From contig JBBRTW010000040.1 of NCBI GenBank assembly GCA_038244055.1, positions 1-25,806 on the forward strand: a stretch of DNA of 25,806 bases, written 5' to 3'. The notes below the pieces were generated by a model. The model saw nothing but the letters and a program-made list of their open reading frames with translations, was not told where the DNA came from and did no database searches. Below are positions 1 to 7,277 of this stretch, in pieces. Within the stretch, counting starts at the first letter, position 1. Every line of letters starts with the position of its first letter. The stretch is from DASPKW01 sp038244055 (lineage in GTDB: Bacteria; Planctomycetota; Phycisphaerae; Tepidisphaerales; Tepidisphaeraceae). The position numbers were made by a program, and so were the translations under genes.

Positions 1-548
1 CGCGAAGTCGTGCGCACGCTCGCGCCGCGCGCCAGCGGCTGGCCCGGGTTGCGGTCGTGGATCCCGTTGGCGAGGCCGCTCCGCCCGCGCGCCGAGGCAA
101 TCGTTTGCGCAAGGTCGGCGCGAATCAGGGCAAAGTGTTGGACCGATGCGAGATGTCCGCCAACCACCATCTGGACGGGGCGGTCATGCTCGTCGAGCAG
201 GATCGATTCGTCGTGGTGGAAGATGTGGAACAGCCACAACCCGACGTTATCGAACAGCCACTGCTGATCCTTGAGCGGAGCGACCATGCGCCTGGCGCTG
301 TCGTCCCACACCGCGACGGTTTCCTGCTGCAGCGCCAAATCGTCGAGTGCGACTTCGATGGCATGTTCGGCAACCCGTACCTGTCGCTGGACCGAGACAT
401 CGTCGCTGCGCTGCCTCGCCCAGAACAGGCCGCCGATGACGACCGCGATGACCGCGACGAGGATGAACAGGCTGGCGCGAGAGAATTGCCGGTACAGACG
501 GAACGCGCCATCGCGTCCGGTGGCCGCTTGATTGTCTCCCGCGCTCAT
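1..548 (-). CDS. CHASE4-type transmembrane sensor protein, N-terminal part (cut by window edge)
   Basis: The minus-strand frame is open from an ATG at 546-548 to the window edge (182 residues) and is the only protein-like frame here; an in-frame TGA lies at 588-590 upstream and no other canonical start lies between. Residues 1-25 are a short basic cytoplasmic tail, 26-44 one hydrophobic helix (FILVAVIAVVIGGLF), and from about 50 an extracytoplasmic region with W81-D82-D83, a later GLWLFHIFHHDE stretch and an ILLDEHDRPVQM strand. That order is the pattern of the CHASE4 ligand-sensing domain. CHASE4 proteins usually continue into a second membrane helix, HAMP and GGDEF/EAL or kinase modules, which would lie outside this window, so the output is unknown. 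No clear Shine-Dalgarno is visible. Asp codons are about 10 GAC to 5 GAT, unlike the GAT-rich neighbours, which hints at foreign origin. Confidence 0.7.
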   Translation of the reverse strand, partial: MSAGDNQAATGRDGAFRLYRQFSRASLFILVAVIAVVIGGLFWARQRSDDVSVQRQVRVAEHAIEVALDDLALQQETVAVWDDSARRMVAPLKDQQWLFDNVGLWLFHIFHHDESILLDEHDRPVQMVVGGHLASVQHFALIRADLAQTIASARGRSGLANGIHDRNPGQPLARGASVRTTS

Positions 549-634
549 CCACGCGCAGTGGCACCGACCGATTAAAAAAACGTTATCTCAAAGAAAAGAG
601 TTAAGCCGGCGCTCCGCCGCTTGGCCCGCGTGGG

Positions 635-682
635 CCGCCCCCGCCGCCCCCGCCGCCTCCGCCGCCTCCGCCGCCTCCGCCG
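635..682. repeat. CCGCCG/CCGCCT low-complexity tract
   Basis: A 48-bp run of CCGCC units with alternating C or T (period 6 to 9), purely pyrimidine plus G. It is directly followed by the 17-bp duplicated unit at 686-719. It could arise by slippage; no function can be read from it. Confidence 0.7.
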
Positions 683-762
683 ACCCTCCGGGGCGAAGAC
701 CGCTCCGGGGCGAAGACCGCTCATTCGGCGCGAAGACGCCTTATCAGCCTGCGTCTTTCTTC

Positions 763-847
763 ACTGCCCACTGCCCACTGCCCACTGCCCCACTGCCCAC
801 TGCCCACTGCCCACTGCCCACTGCCCACTGCCTACCGCCTACCGCCT
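763..847. repeat. Heptamer tandem tract (ACTGCCC)n grading into (ACCGCCT)n
   Basis: Twelve consecutive 7-bp units: four ACTGCCC (763-790), one extra C at 791, five more ACTGCCC (792-826), then ACTGCCT, ACCGCCT and ACCGCCT (827-847). The tract ends 48 bp before the ATG of the DUF6797 gene. The drift from one heptamer to a related heptamer with period kept resembles other period-7 tracts in this window. A short GGGCAG at about 865 could pair weakly with it. Confidence 0.9.
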
Positions 848-895
848 ACCCACGGTTGACAACGGGCAGGGGGGGATTGAGGATTCGGGGTCTCC

Positions 896-3211
896 ATGAT
901 GAAGCTCATTTCAATCTGCATTCTCGCGTTGACTGCGTTTCGAGTCGTCGCCGCTCCTGAAGAGGAATCGGCGGTGGTTCCCGGCAAGCCGACCATGGGC
1001 ACGGTCATGGATTACGGGCCGTTCTTTTCATCGAGCTTGCTCGGGCCGGGGACGAAGGGGCCGCTGCTGGCGGGGCGGGCGATCACGGTGAGAGTTTCGA
1101 AGGATGTCTTTGTTGCTTATGACACGGAGACGATGCGCATCGCGGCCGCGTGGACGGGCCCATGGCTGGACTTGAGCAAGACGCACATGGTGGGGCCCAA
1201 GGGGAGTGTCGCGCCGGCGGTGGCGGGGAAGATCCTGTTCTCGACAAAGAATGGGCCGGGATGGTCCCATGAGGGGTCGCTGGATGATCCGCGGAAGGAT
1301 GCGCTGGCGCCGAAGGTTGGCCCGCTGCCGCGCGAGTGGGCGCAATACAAGGGGCTGTATCTGCATGGGGATCAGGTGATACTTTCGTATGCGGTGGGGA
1401 AGGCGCGGGTGCTGGAATCGCCGGGGGTGATCAATCTGAACGGCGCGGTGGCGATTTTGCGGACGTTTCGGATCGATCGATCGGAGCAGGCGCTGATGAT
1501 GGTCATTGCCGATGATTCACCGGCTGTCAGCGCGCAGCTCATGGGCGGCCCCAGCGCGGCGAAGATTTCAAACAGCGGCGGGGCCATTCGGCTCAGTTTG
1601 CCGGCGCTGGCGGAGCCGGCGATTTTTGCGGTGCTGGTGACCGCGGATGCGGCGGCGTTTGCGGGCGTGAAGATTCCGCCGCCGGGCGATTTGTCGAAAT
1701 TGATCGCCGGCGGCGCGGCCCAGTGGGGGACGCCTGTGATGACGGCCGGTGTGCTGGGCAAGCCCCAGGGCCCGGCGGCGGATGGTTTTCCGTATGTGGT
1801 GGATACGCTCACGCTGCCGTTCGAGAACCCGTTCAATTCCTGGATGCGGACGACGGCGCACGATCTGTTCGCCGATGGGAAATCGGCCGCGGTTTGCACC
1901 TGGAACGGCGATGTGTGGATTGTTTCGGGGATCGATGAGAAGCTGGAAAAGTTATCGTGGAGGCGATTCGCGACCGGGATGTACGAGCCACTGGGCTTGA
2001 AGATTCGCGATGGCAAAATCTATGTGCTGGGCCGGGATCAGATCACCCGCCTGCACGATCTCAATGGAGATGGTGAGGCGGATTTCTACGAGAATTTCAA
2101 CAACGATGGCGTGTGCTCGCCGCAGTACCACCATTTCAAGATGGATCTGGATTGCGACCCGGCCGGGAATTTCTATTACGCATCGGCCGGGGCGTGGAAT
2201 ACGGCGGAGGATTTTGCATCGCACAATTGCATCGCGCGGGTGTCGGCCGATGGGTCCAAGATCGACTACATCGCGCGCGGTCTTCGGGCGGCCAACGGGA
2301 TCGGCGTCGGGCCCAAAGGCGAGGTGGTGACGGGGGATAACCAGGGGCACTGGATGCCCTCCTCGAAGATCAACTACATCGCGCCCGGGAAAACCGGCGG
2401 GTTTTATGGTTTTCCGTATGACCCGCGGATTTATGAAGTGAAGGACGCGAAGGAGAAGGAGATTCGGCAGCGCGAGCTGAGCGCGCTGTATCCGGCCGGT
2501 ATTCCCAGCTCGTTCGAGCCGCCGCTCTGCTGGATTCCCTATGCGTACGATACGAGTTCGGGCGGGCAGGCCTTTGTGCCGGATGACCGCTGGGGGCCGT
2601 TCAAGGGGCACATCGTTCACACCTCCTACGGCAAATCATCGCTTTTCATGGTGATGCATGAGTTGGTGGATGTGGGCGATGGAAAGGTGATTGCCCAGGG
2701 GGGAGTGTGGCGATTCCCGCTGGCGTTCGAGGCCGGGATCATGCGGGCGCGCTTCAGCGCTGGTGATGGGCAGCTCTACGTCTCGGGAATGCGCGGATGG
2801 CAGACCAACTCGGCCAAGGAAGGGTGCTTGCAGCGGGTGCGATTTACAGGCCAGCCCGCGCGCCTGCCGGTGGAGATCAAGGCGACCAAGCAGGGGATCT
2901 ACCTGACCTATACTTGCGCGCTCGATCCGGCGACCGCCAACGATGCGGGTTCGTACGATATCGAGCAGTGGAATTTGAAGTGGAGCAGCGCCTACGGCAG
3001 CCCGGAATTTTCGGTGGAGAACCCGACGAAAAAAGGGCACGACACCGTGGAGATCAAATCGGCGAAGCTGCAACCTGATGGGCGGACGGTTTTTCTGGAG
3101 ATGCCGGCGATTCGGCCGGTGATGCAGATGTCGATCACGTTCAAGCTCAAGTCGGCGGATGGGCACAATATGGAGGGGGCGGTTTATAATACGATCAATG
3201 TGTTGAAGTAG
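896..3211 (+). CDS. Secreted DUF6797 / beta-propeller (sorbosone dehydrogenase-like) protein
   Basis: 771 residues from ATG 896; a second ATG follows at once at 899, so the start is uncertain by one codon. Residues 1-20 form a signal peptide (ISICILALTAFRVVAA). Roughly residues 30-230 match the pattern of DUF6797, a domain of planctomycete and verrucomicrobial secreted proteins (MDYGPFFSSSLL, YDTETMRIAAAWTG). Residues of about 300-650 resemble the six-bladed propeller of PQQ-type sugar/sorbosone dehydrogenase relatives (VCTWNGDVWIVSGID, ITRLHDLNGDGEADFYENF, DLDCDPAGNFYYASAG). The C-terminal part is a beta-rich domain common in this family. Many relatives also carry a c-type haem domain; no CxxCH is present here, so electron transfer by a fused cytochrome is excluded. 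Likely periplasmic, possibly carbohydrate oxidation; substrate unknown. Monocistronic, with no terminator recognised before 3280. Confidence 0.75.
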   Translation: MMKLISICILALTAFRVVAAPEEESAVVPGKPTMGTVMDYGPFFSSSLLGPGTKGPLLAGRAITVRVSKDVFVAYDTETMRIAAAWTGPWLDLSKTHMVGPKGSVAPAVAGKILFSTKNGPGWSHEGSLDDPRKDALAPKVGPLPREWAQYKGLYLHGDQVILSYAVGKARVLESPGVINLNGAVAILRTFRIDRSEQALMMVIADDSPAVSAQLMGGPSAAKISNSGGAIRLSLPALAEPAIFAVLVTADAAAFAGVKIPPPGDLSKLIAGGAAQWGTPVMTAGVLGKPQGPAADGFPYVVDTLTLPFENPFNSWMRTTAHDLFADGKSAAVCTWNGDVWIVSGIDEKLEKLSWRRFATGMYEPLGLKIRDGKIYVLGRDQITRLHDLNGDGEADFYENFNNDGVCSPQYHHFKMDLDCDPAGNFYYASAGAWNTAEDFASHNCIARVSADGSKIDYIARGLRAANGIGVGPKGEVVTGDNQGHWMPSSKINYIAPGKTGGFYGFPYDPRIYEVKDAKEKEIRQRELSALYPAGIPSSFEPPLCWIPYAYDTSSGGQAFVPDDRWGPFKGHIVHTSYGKSSLFMVMHELVDVGDGKVIAQGGVWRFPLAFEAGIMRARFSAGDGQLYVSGMRGWQTNSAKEGCLQRVRFTGQPARLPVEIKATKQGIYLTYTCALDPATANDAGSYDIEQWNLKWSSAYGSPEFSVENPTKKGHDTVEIKSAKLQPDGRTVFLEMPAIRPVMQMSITFKLKSADGHNMEGAVYNTINVLK

Positions 3212-3279
3212 TGTTGGTGAGAGTGGACCGGGTCGCGGCGCTTTATGGAAGACGAGGCCCGCTCGCATCCGGGTGGGGC

Positions 3280-3308
3280 TTGGCCCGAGCGGCTAGGGGT
3301 GCTATTCT
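3280..3308 (+). promoter_or_regulatory. Sigma70-type promoter giving a leaderless antitoxin transcript
   Basis: TTGGCC at 3280-3285 and TATTCT at 3303-3308 are separated by exactly 17 bp. The expected transcription start, about 7 bp after the -10 box, is position 3315, which is the A of the ATG. No ribosome binding site fits upstream of the ATG, consistent with a leaderless message. Confidence 0.5.
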
Positions 3309-3314
3309 TAAGCG

Positions 3315-3542
3315 ATGAGCACGATCAAAGTCACTCTTGAAGCCGATGCCGATGGCACGCTGCATCTGCCGCTGCCGGCAGAGCTTCGCCATGGCAAACT
3401 GACGGTTACAGCGACGATCGAGACGGCCGAGGAATCGCGCCTTGGACGAGATCTTAAAGGCTTGGGCTGCCTGAAGGGGAAGTTGTCGCTTGCGCCGGAT
3501 TTCGATGCCCCGCTCGATGACATGAAGGAATACAGGGAATGA
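3315..3542 (+). CDS. VapB-like antitoxin (DUF2281-type), toxin gene missing
   Basis: 75 residues. The N-terminal half is a short beta-hairpin-like DNA-binding region (VTLEADADGTLHLPLP, then a Lys/Thr/Val strand) and the C-terminal half ends in the toxin-binding signature GCLKGKLSLAPDFDAPLDD followed by MKEYRE. In the family this tail (G-x-x-K-G-K ... DFD-x-P-L-D-D) wraps around a PIN-domain toxin encoded immediately downstream, usually overlapping by ATGA and starting Met-Arg. Here an ATGA overlap followed by an Arg codon is present at 3539, but the frame after it is not a PIN domain. It therefore looks like an orphan antitoxin. It may regulate its own promoter or counter a toxin elsewhere. 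No Shine-Dalgarno; start chosen from the promoter and conserved N-terminus. Confidence 0.7.
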   Translation: MSTIKVTLEADADGTLHLPLPAELRHGKLTVTATIETAEESRLGRDLKGLGCLKGKLSLAPDFDAPLDDMKEYRE

Positions 3543-3673
3543 GGGTGTGGGCATACCATCCAAAGTGGGTGTCACGTTGGGATATGCAAGGGTCGGTAGG
3601 CCATGTTTCGGTGCCATGCAGCGCAATTTCTGCGCCTCGCAAAAAAAGAGTTACCCACCACCTATCCCCTTGA
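3539..3673 (+). pseudogene. Possible remnant of the partner toxin start (44-codon frame)
   Basis: This frame overlaps the antitoxin stop by four bases (ATGA) and begins Met-Arg, which is how PIN toxins of such pairs usually begin. After codon 2 the sequence (VWAYHPKWVSRWDMQG...) has no PIN acidic residues and ends at TGA 3671-3673. It is either the scar of a deleted toxin or chance. The rest of the spacer to flhF (3674-3748) shows nothing recognisable. Confidence 0.2.
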
Positions 3674-3748
3674 ATCCATTCCTCTTCCGACGATAAACCA
3701 TTCTGGCGCAAGGATGCGTCAACCCTGGTTCGCACGGATGAAGGGCAT

Positions 3749-4975
3749 ATGAACCTCAGGACATTTTCAGCACCGACATTCGCGCAGGCGATGGCGCTGG
3801 TGAAAGGAGAGATGGGCGCGGATGCCATCATCCTTCACACGCGCACCCTGCAGCGGCGGCGCTGGATGGGGCTAAAGAAAAACGAGATCGTGGAGATTAC
3901 CGCGGGGACGGGGATGAATGTCGCGCCGCGCCGGCGCGGAAATTCGGCCAGCGCCGTCGCCACCGCGCCACCGAAGCCGATCGCGAGCCGGGTGAATACC
4001 CAACTCAATATTTCGCCCAGGCCGACGCCGCCGAAGACGCAGAGCCTGCCGGGCCAGGATTTTCTGGAAACTCCGGCCGCCAACCGGGCGATGATGATGT
4101 CCATCTCCTCGGAGGTGCGCGATCTCAAGGGGCTATTGGAGGATCTGGTTCGGCGGTCGAAGAAGGACGCCGCCCCGCAGGTGCCCGAGCACCTTTTCGA
4201 GCATTACTCGCATCTGATCCAGAACCAGGTGGCCGAGGAGCTGGCCACCGACATGATGCGGCAACTGCAATCGTTTCGGGCCGAGCAACTCAGCCAGCCT
4301 GATTTCGTGCGCGAGAGACTGGCCGAGCAGGTGGAGAAGATGATCCCCTCGTCCGGCCCGATCAAGCGCGGCGATAAGATCGGCCCGCATATCGTGGCCC
4401 TGATCGGACCAACCGGTGTCGGCAAGACGACGACCCTCGCGAAACTGGCGGCCAATCTCAAGCTCCGCGAGAATCGCAAAGTTGGTTTGATCACACTGGA
4501 TACCTACCGCATTGCGGCCATCGATCAGCTTCGGCGCTACGCGGATTTGCTCGGCTCGCCCCTCAAGGTGGTCAATTCCGATCAGGACATGGTCGATGCG
4601 CTGGCGGCAATGCGGGAATATGACTTCGTCCTGATCGATACGGCCGGCCGCTCGCCCACCGATACGCTGAAATTAAGCGAGCTGCGCGCGATGCTGGAAA
4701 ACGCCAAGCCGGATGAGGTGCATCTGGTGCTTTCATCCACGGCCAGCCAGTCGTGCATCGAACTGGCGATCGATCGCTTCAGCCAGGTGCGCGTGGATAA
4801 GATCATTTTCACGAAGCTCGATGAAGCGGTCCATGTGGGTGTGGTGTTGAACGTGGTGCGCAAGTTGAACAAGCAGTTATCGTATATTACGACGGGGCAG
4901 AACGTGCCGGATGATATTGAGGTCGGCCGGGGTTCGCGCCTGGCGAAAATGATTCTTGGAAAGGGGCACTCATGA
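3749..4975 (+). CDS. flhF: Flagellar SRP-type GTPase FlhF
   Basis: 408 residues; FlhF is an SRP-family GTPase that sets flagellum position and number at the inner membrane, with FlhG as its activator. The N-terminus (MNLRTFSAPTFAQAMALVKGEMGADAII) is the FlhF B-domain pattern, followed by a Pro/Thr-rich linker (about 55-110), an N helical domain (about 115-215) and the G domain: P-loop GPTGVGKT at 220-227, DTYRIAAIDQLRRYADLLG, DTAGRS at 297-302, TKLDEA from 355, and TTGQNVPDDIEV near the end, which is diagnostic of FlhF versus Ffh/FtsY. The start is supported by AAGGG about 5 bp upstream. It overlaps flhG by four bases, so the two are translationally coupled. Confidence 0.95.
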   Translation: MNLRTFSAPTFAQAMALVKGEMGADAIILHTRTLQRRRWMGLKKNEIVEITAGTGMNVAPRRRGNSASAVATAPPKPIASRVNTQLNISPRPTPPKTQSLPGQDFLETPAANRAMMMSISSEVRDLKGLLEDLVRRSKKDAAPQVPEHLFEHYSHLIQNQVAEELATDMMRQLQSFRAEQLSQPDFVRERLAEQVEKMIPSSGPIKRGDKIGPHIVALIGPTGVGKTTTLAKLAANLKLRENRKVGLITLDTYRIAAIDQLRRYADLLGSPLKVVNSDQDMVDALAAMREYDFVLIDTAGRSPTDTLKLSELRAMLENAKPDEVHLVLSSTASQSCIELAIDRFSQVRVDKIIFTKLDEAVHVGVVLNVVRKLNKQLSYITTGQNVPDDIEVGRGSRLAKMILGKGHS

Positions 4976-5829
4976 CCGCCATGATCGATCAGGCCACGCA
5001 GTTGCGGTCGCTGATTCGCCAGCAGGCCGCGCGTCCCCGCGCATCGGTAATCGCCATCACCTCCGGCAAAGGCGGCGTGGGCAAATCGAATATCGCGGTG
5101 AATTTATCGATCAAGCTCGCCTCGGCCGGGCGGAAGATCGTGCTGCTGGATGCCGATTTGGGCCTGGCCAACGCGGACGTGCTGTGCAATGTGGATCTGC
5201 CCTTCAACCTGTCGCATGTGATCGCGCGGAAGAAAAGCCTGGATGAGGTGATGGTCACCGGGCCGGGCGGATTCCGCCTGATCGGCGGCGCATCGGGCCT
5301 GGCGCGGATGGCAGATCTGACGGATTACGACCGCCAGCGTCTGGTGGAAGCGCTGCATGCGGTCGAGGCGGCCGCGGATACGATCGTCATCGACACCGGC
5401 GCGGGCATCTCGCCGAATGTGCTGGCCTTCACGCGGGCGGCGGATCATGTGCTGGTGGTGACCACGCCCGAGCCGACCGCCATCACCGATGCCTATGCGG
5501 TCATCAAGGTCATTTCCCGCGATGGGATGGACCGGCGGGTTTCGCTGCTGGTCAACCAGGTGCGGCATGTGACCGAGGGGCGGATGGTGTACGAGCGCGT
5601 GGCCAAGGTGGCCAAGAATTTTCTGGGGCTTAATGTGCTGGATGCGGGGCATGTGGTATCGGATGAGCATGTGAAGCGTGCGGTTTTGCAGCGGATGCCG
5701 TTTCTGCTGGCGTCGCCGCGCTGCGGGGCCAGTTTCTGCATCGCGCAGCTCGCGATGCGATTCGAGCAGGGGATCAGCCTGCCCGAGGATGGATTCTTCC
5801 AGCGAATGAGCAGGTGGTTCAGGGCATGA
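4972..5829 (+). CDS. flhG: FlhG/FleN (MinD-like ATPase, flagellar number regulator)
   Basis: 285 residues. The deviant Walker A motif KGGVGKS lies at 33-39, and the DADLGLANAD segment (60 onwards) and VIDTGAGIS are typical of FlhG within the ParA/MinD family. The N-terminal DQATQLR (residues 6-12) matches the DQAxxLR activator helix known to stimulate FlhF GTPase. The last residues (FFQRMSRWFRA) could be the amphipathic membrane-targeting helix of MinD-like proteins. The ATG sits in the ATGA overlap with the flhF stop. Together with flhF and the downstream FliA-type sigma factor it forms the common flhF-flhG-fliA module of polar flagellates. Confidence 0.93.
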   Translation: MTAMIDQATQLRSLIRQQAARPRASVIAITSGKGGVGKSNIAVNLSIKLASAGRKIVLLDADLGLANADVLCNVDLPFNLSHVIARKKSLDEVMVTGPGGFRLIGGASGLARMADLTDYDRQRLVEALHAVEAAADTIVIDTGAGISPNVLAFTRAADHVLVVTTPEPTAITDAYAVIKVISRDGMDRRVSLLVNQVRHVTEGRMVYERVAKVAKNFLGLNVLDAGHVVSDEHVKRAVLQRMPFLLASPRCGASFCIAQLAMRFEQGISLPEDGFFQRMSRWFRA

Positions 5830-5883
5830 TCCAATTGCCATTCCCATTTACGAGTGATGCCGGTTCAGGCACCAGGGTGCAGT

Positions 5884-6123
5884 ATGGCCAATCGCTTTGC
5901 CGCGGTCGCGGCGCTGATCGTTTTCGCGCTTTGTCTGGTGCTGGGAATCAGCGCCGACAATACCTTCGCCACGACCGTTTCGCGGGCCCTGATCGCGCTG
6001 GCGGGGACGTTCATCATCAGCCTGCTGCTGGGCGCGGCGGCCCAGAAAATGCTCGACGAGAACATCAAATCCGAGGAAGAAAAGCTGAAAAAGCAAAGTT
6101 CCACCCCGCCCGAGGACCGATAA
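5884..6123 (+). CDS. Small two-helix membrane protein of the flhF-flhG-fliA operon, unrecognised
   Basis: 79 residues from ATG 5884, preferred because AGGG at 5874-5877 sits 6 bp upstream and the protein then begins MANRFAAVAALIVFALC; the frame could extend to GTG 5854 or ATG 5857 (90 or 89 residues). Two hydrophobic segments (about 6-21 and 32-53) are joined by a short loop containing SADNTF, followed by a charged tail (EEEKLKKQ) ending in STPPEDR. I do not recognise the family. Its position between flhG and the sigma factor, close behind flhG, suggests a role in motility or membrane anchoring, but this is inference only. Confidence 0.6.
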   Translation: MANRFAAVAALIVFALCLVLGISADNTFATTVSRALIALAGTFIISLLLGAAAQKMLDENIKSEEEKLKKQSSTPPEDR

Positions 6124-6260
6124 GGGAAAGTGGTGCCGTCGCGACCGCGCTGTGTCGTTGCGGCGGCATTGCCACTTCGGTGTTCGGGCTCAACCATCAT
6201 GCGGGAAACCGCGTCCGTCGTAATGGATTACGCGGCTAACCCAGGGATCGGGAGACATTC

Positions 6261-7085
6261 ATGGCCAAGCTCACGCTCAACAACGCGTTCAAGAAGGACG
6301 CATCCCGCGAACTCAAAGACGTCAAGCAGGTCTGGATCAAGTACAAGAAGAATCCGACCGAACCCCTGCGCAACAGCCTGATGGAGCATTACCTCCACCT
6401 CGTGCGCTACAACGCCGAGCGCATCCACGTCAAATTGCCCGATGAGGTGGAGCTCGACGATCTGATGTCGGCCGGGATTTTCGGGCTGATGGATGCGATC
6501 GATGCGTTCGATCTCGAGCGCGGGGTGAAGTTCGAGACCTACTGCGCGCCGCGCATCCGCGGCGCGATCCTCGATGAGCTGAGGTCGATGGACTGGGTGC
6601 CGCGCCTGGTGCGCTCGCGGGCGCATAAGCTGGAGGCGGCCACCAAGACCATGGAAATGGAACTGGGGCGGACGCCCACCAATGAAGAGCTGGCCAACTG
6701 CATGCAACTGCCGATGGCGGAGTTCGACAAGATTTCCAAGGATGCCTCGGCCGTGGGCGTGGTCTCCCTGTCGCGCAAGTGGTTCGAGACCGATTCCAAC
6801 AAGGATGTCCGCGAGATCGACTGCCTGGAGGATAAGAAGGGCGCGGACCCGGTGCGGGAGATCCAGCGGAAGGATCTCAAGGAATTGCTGACTAAGGGAT
6901 TGTCGCGGGCCGAGCGGTTGATCATCGTCTTGTACTATTTTGAAGAGATGACGATGAAGGAAATCGGCGCGACCCTGGACTTGTCCGAATCGCGGGTTTC
7001 GCAGATGCATTCCTCGATCCTGGCGCGGATGAAGGCGCAGATGCAGACGAGGAAGAAGGAATTGAGCCAGGCGGCGGCGGAGTGA
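6261..7085 (+). CDS. fliA: RNA polymerase sigma factor, FliA/WhiG family (sigma28)
   Basis: 274 residues. Region 2 spans roughly 35-115, with LMEHYLHLVRYNAERI, LDDLMSAGIFGLMDAID and FETYCAPRIRGAILDELRSMDW (regions 2.1-2.4), the last typical of FliA/SigD/WhiG. Region 3 is about 120-195 (RKWFETD) and region 4 about 205-265 (LSRAERLIIVLYYFEEMT, then MKEIGATLDLSESRVSQMHSS as the helix-turn-helix). Family knowledge: it directs transcription of late flagellar and chemotaxis genes. GGGAGA at 6250-6255 is 5 bp from the ATG. A 137-bp gap without a recognised signal separates it from the small membrane protein. No FlgM anti-sigma gene is visible in the window. Confidence 0.92.
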   Translation: MAKLTLNNAFKKDASRELKDVKQVWIKYKKNPTEPLRNSLMEHYLHLVRYNAERIHVKLPDEVELDDLMSAGIFGLMDAIDAFDLERGVKFETYCAPRIRGAILDELRSMDWVPRLVRSRAHKLEAATKTMEMELGRTPTNEELANCMQLPMAEFDKISKDASAVGVVSLSRKWFETDSNKDVREIDCLEDKKGADPVREIQRKDLKELLTKGLSRAERLIIVLYYFEEMTMKEIGATLDLSESRVSQMHSSILARMKAQMQTRKKELSQAAAE

Positions 7086-7091
7086 CGGAGA

Positions 7092-7199
7092 GAGTTGAGC
7101 GTTGAGGATTGAGGGTGGAAACGGCGGTTAAACCGCACCGGTTTATTACATCAAGTCTCAATCTCTGTCTTTCTACCCTCTACCCTCAACCCTCTCCTC
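7092..7199. repeat. Inverted period-7 tracts flanking a small hairpin (upstream of the GH51 gene)
   Basis: Arm 1 (7092-7119) is four heptamers: GAGTTGA, GCGTTGA, GGATTGA, GGGTGGA. Arm 2 (7151-7199) is seven: TCAAGTC, TCAATCT, CTGTCTT, TCTACCC, TCTACCC, TCAACCC, TCTCCTC. The arms are roughly reverse complements (13 of 15 over the best stretch). Between them GCGGTT/AACCGC forms a short hairpin. It follows the sigma factor stop at once and could act as a terminator-like fold, but it lacks a U-run. Confidence 0.75.
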
Positions 7200-7277
7200 C
7201 CCCCTTTCCCACCCGTTCAATCCTAAATGACAAAAAACTCATACGGGTTTGGGGGGCGCGGCTTTACAATCGCGGGG

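Larger units (their letters stand above)
549..895. other. Repeat-rich spacer without a convincing gene
   Basis: The spacer between the divergent sensor gene and the DUF6797 gene holds three tandem tracts: a CCGCCG/CCGCCT-rich tract (about 635-682), two exact copies of a 17-bp unit beginning CTCCGGGGCGAAG (686-702 and 703-719) followed by a degenerate third, and a heptamer tract (763-847). The small frames crossing it translate to Arg/Ala/Pro-rich low complexity and are not credible proteins. No standard promoter was recognised. Confidence 0.6.

Noticed and set aside
57..575. 172-codon plus-strand frame over the window start
   Set aside because: It is the antisense of the CHASE4 frame; its Asp/Arg/Glu-rich content mirrors that gene and it has no domain pattern.
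3454..3831. Minus-strand frame of 125 codons between the antitoxin and flhF as a possible toxin
   Set aside because: It overlaps both real genes on the other strand and shows no PIN or RelE residues.
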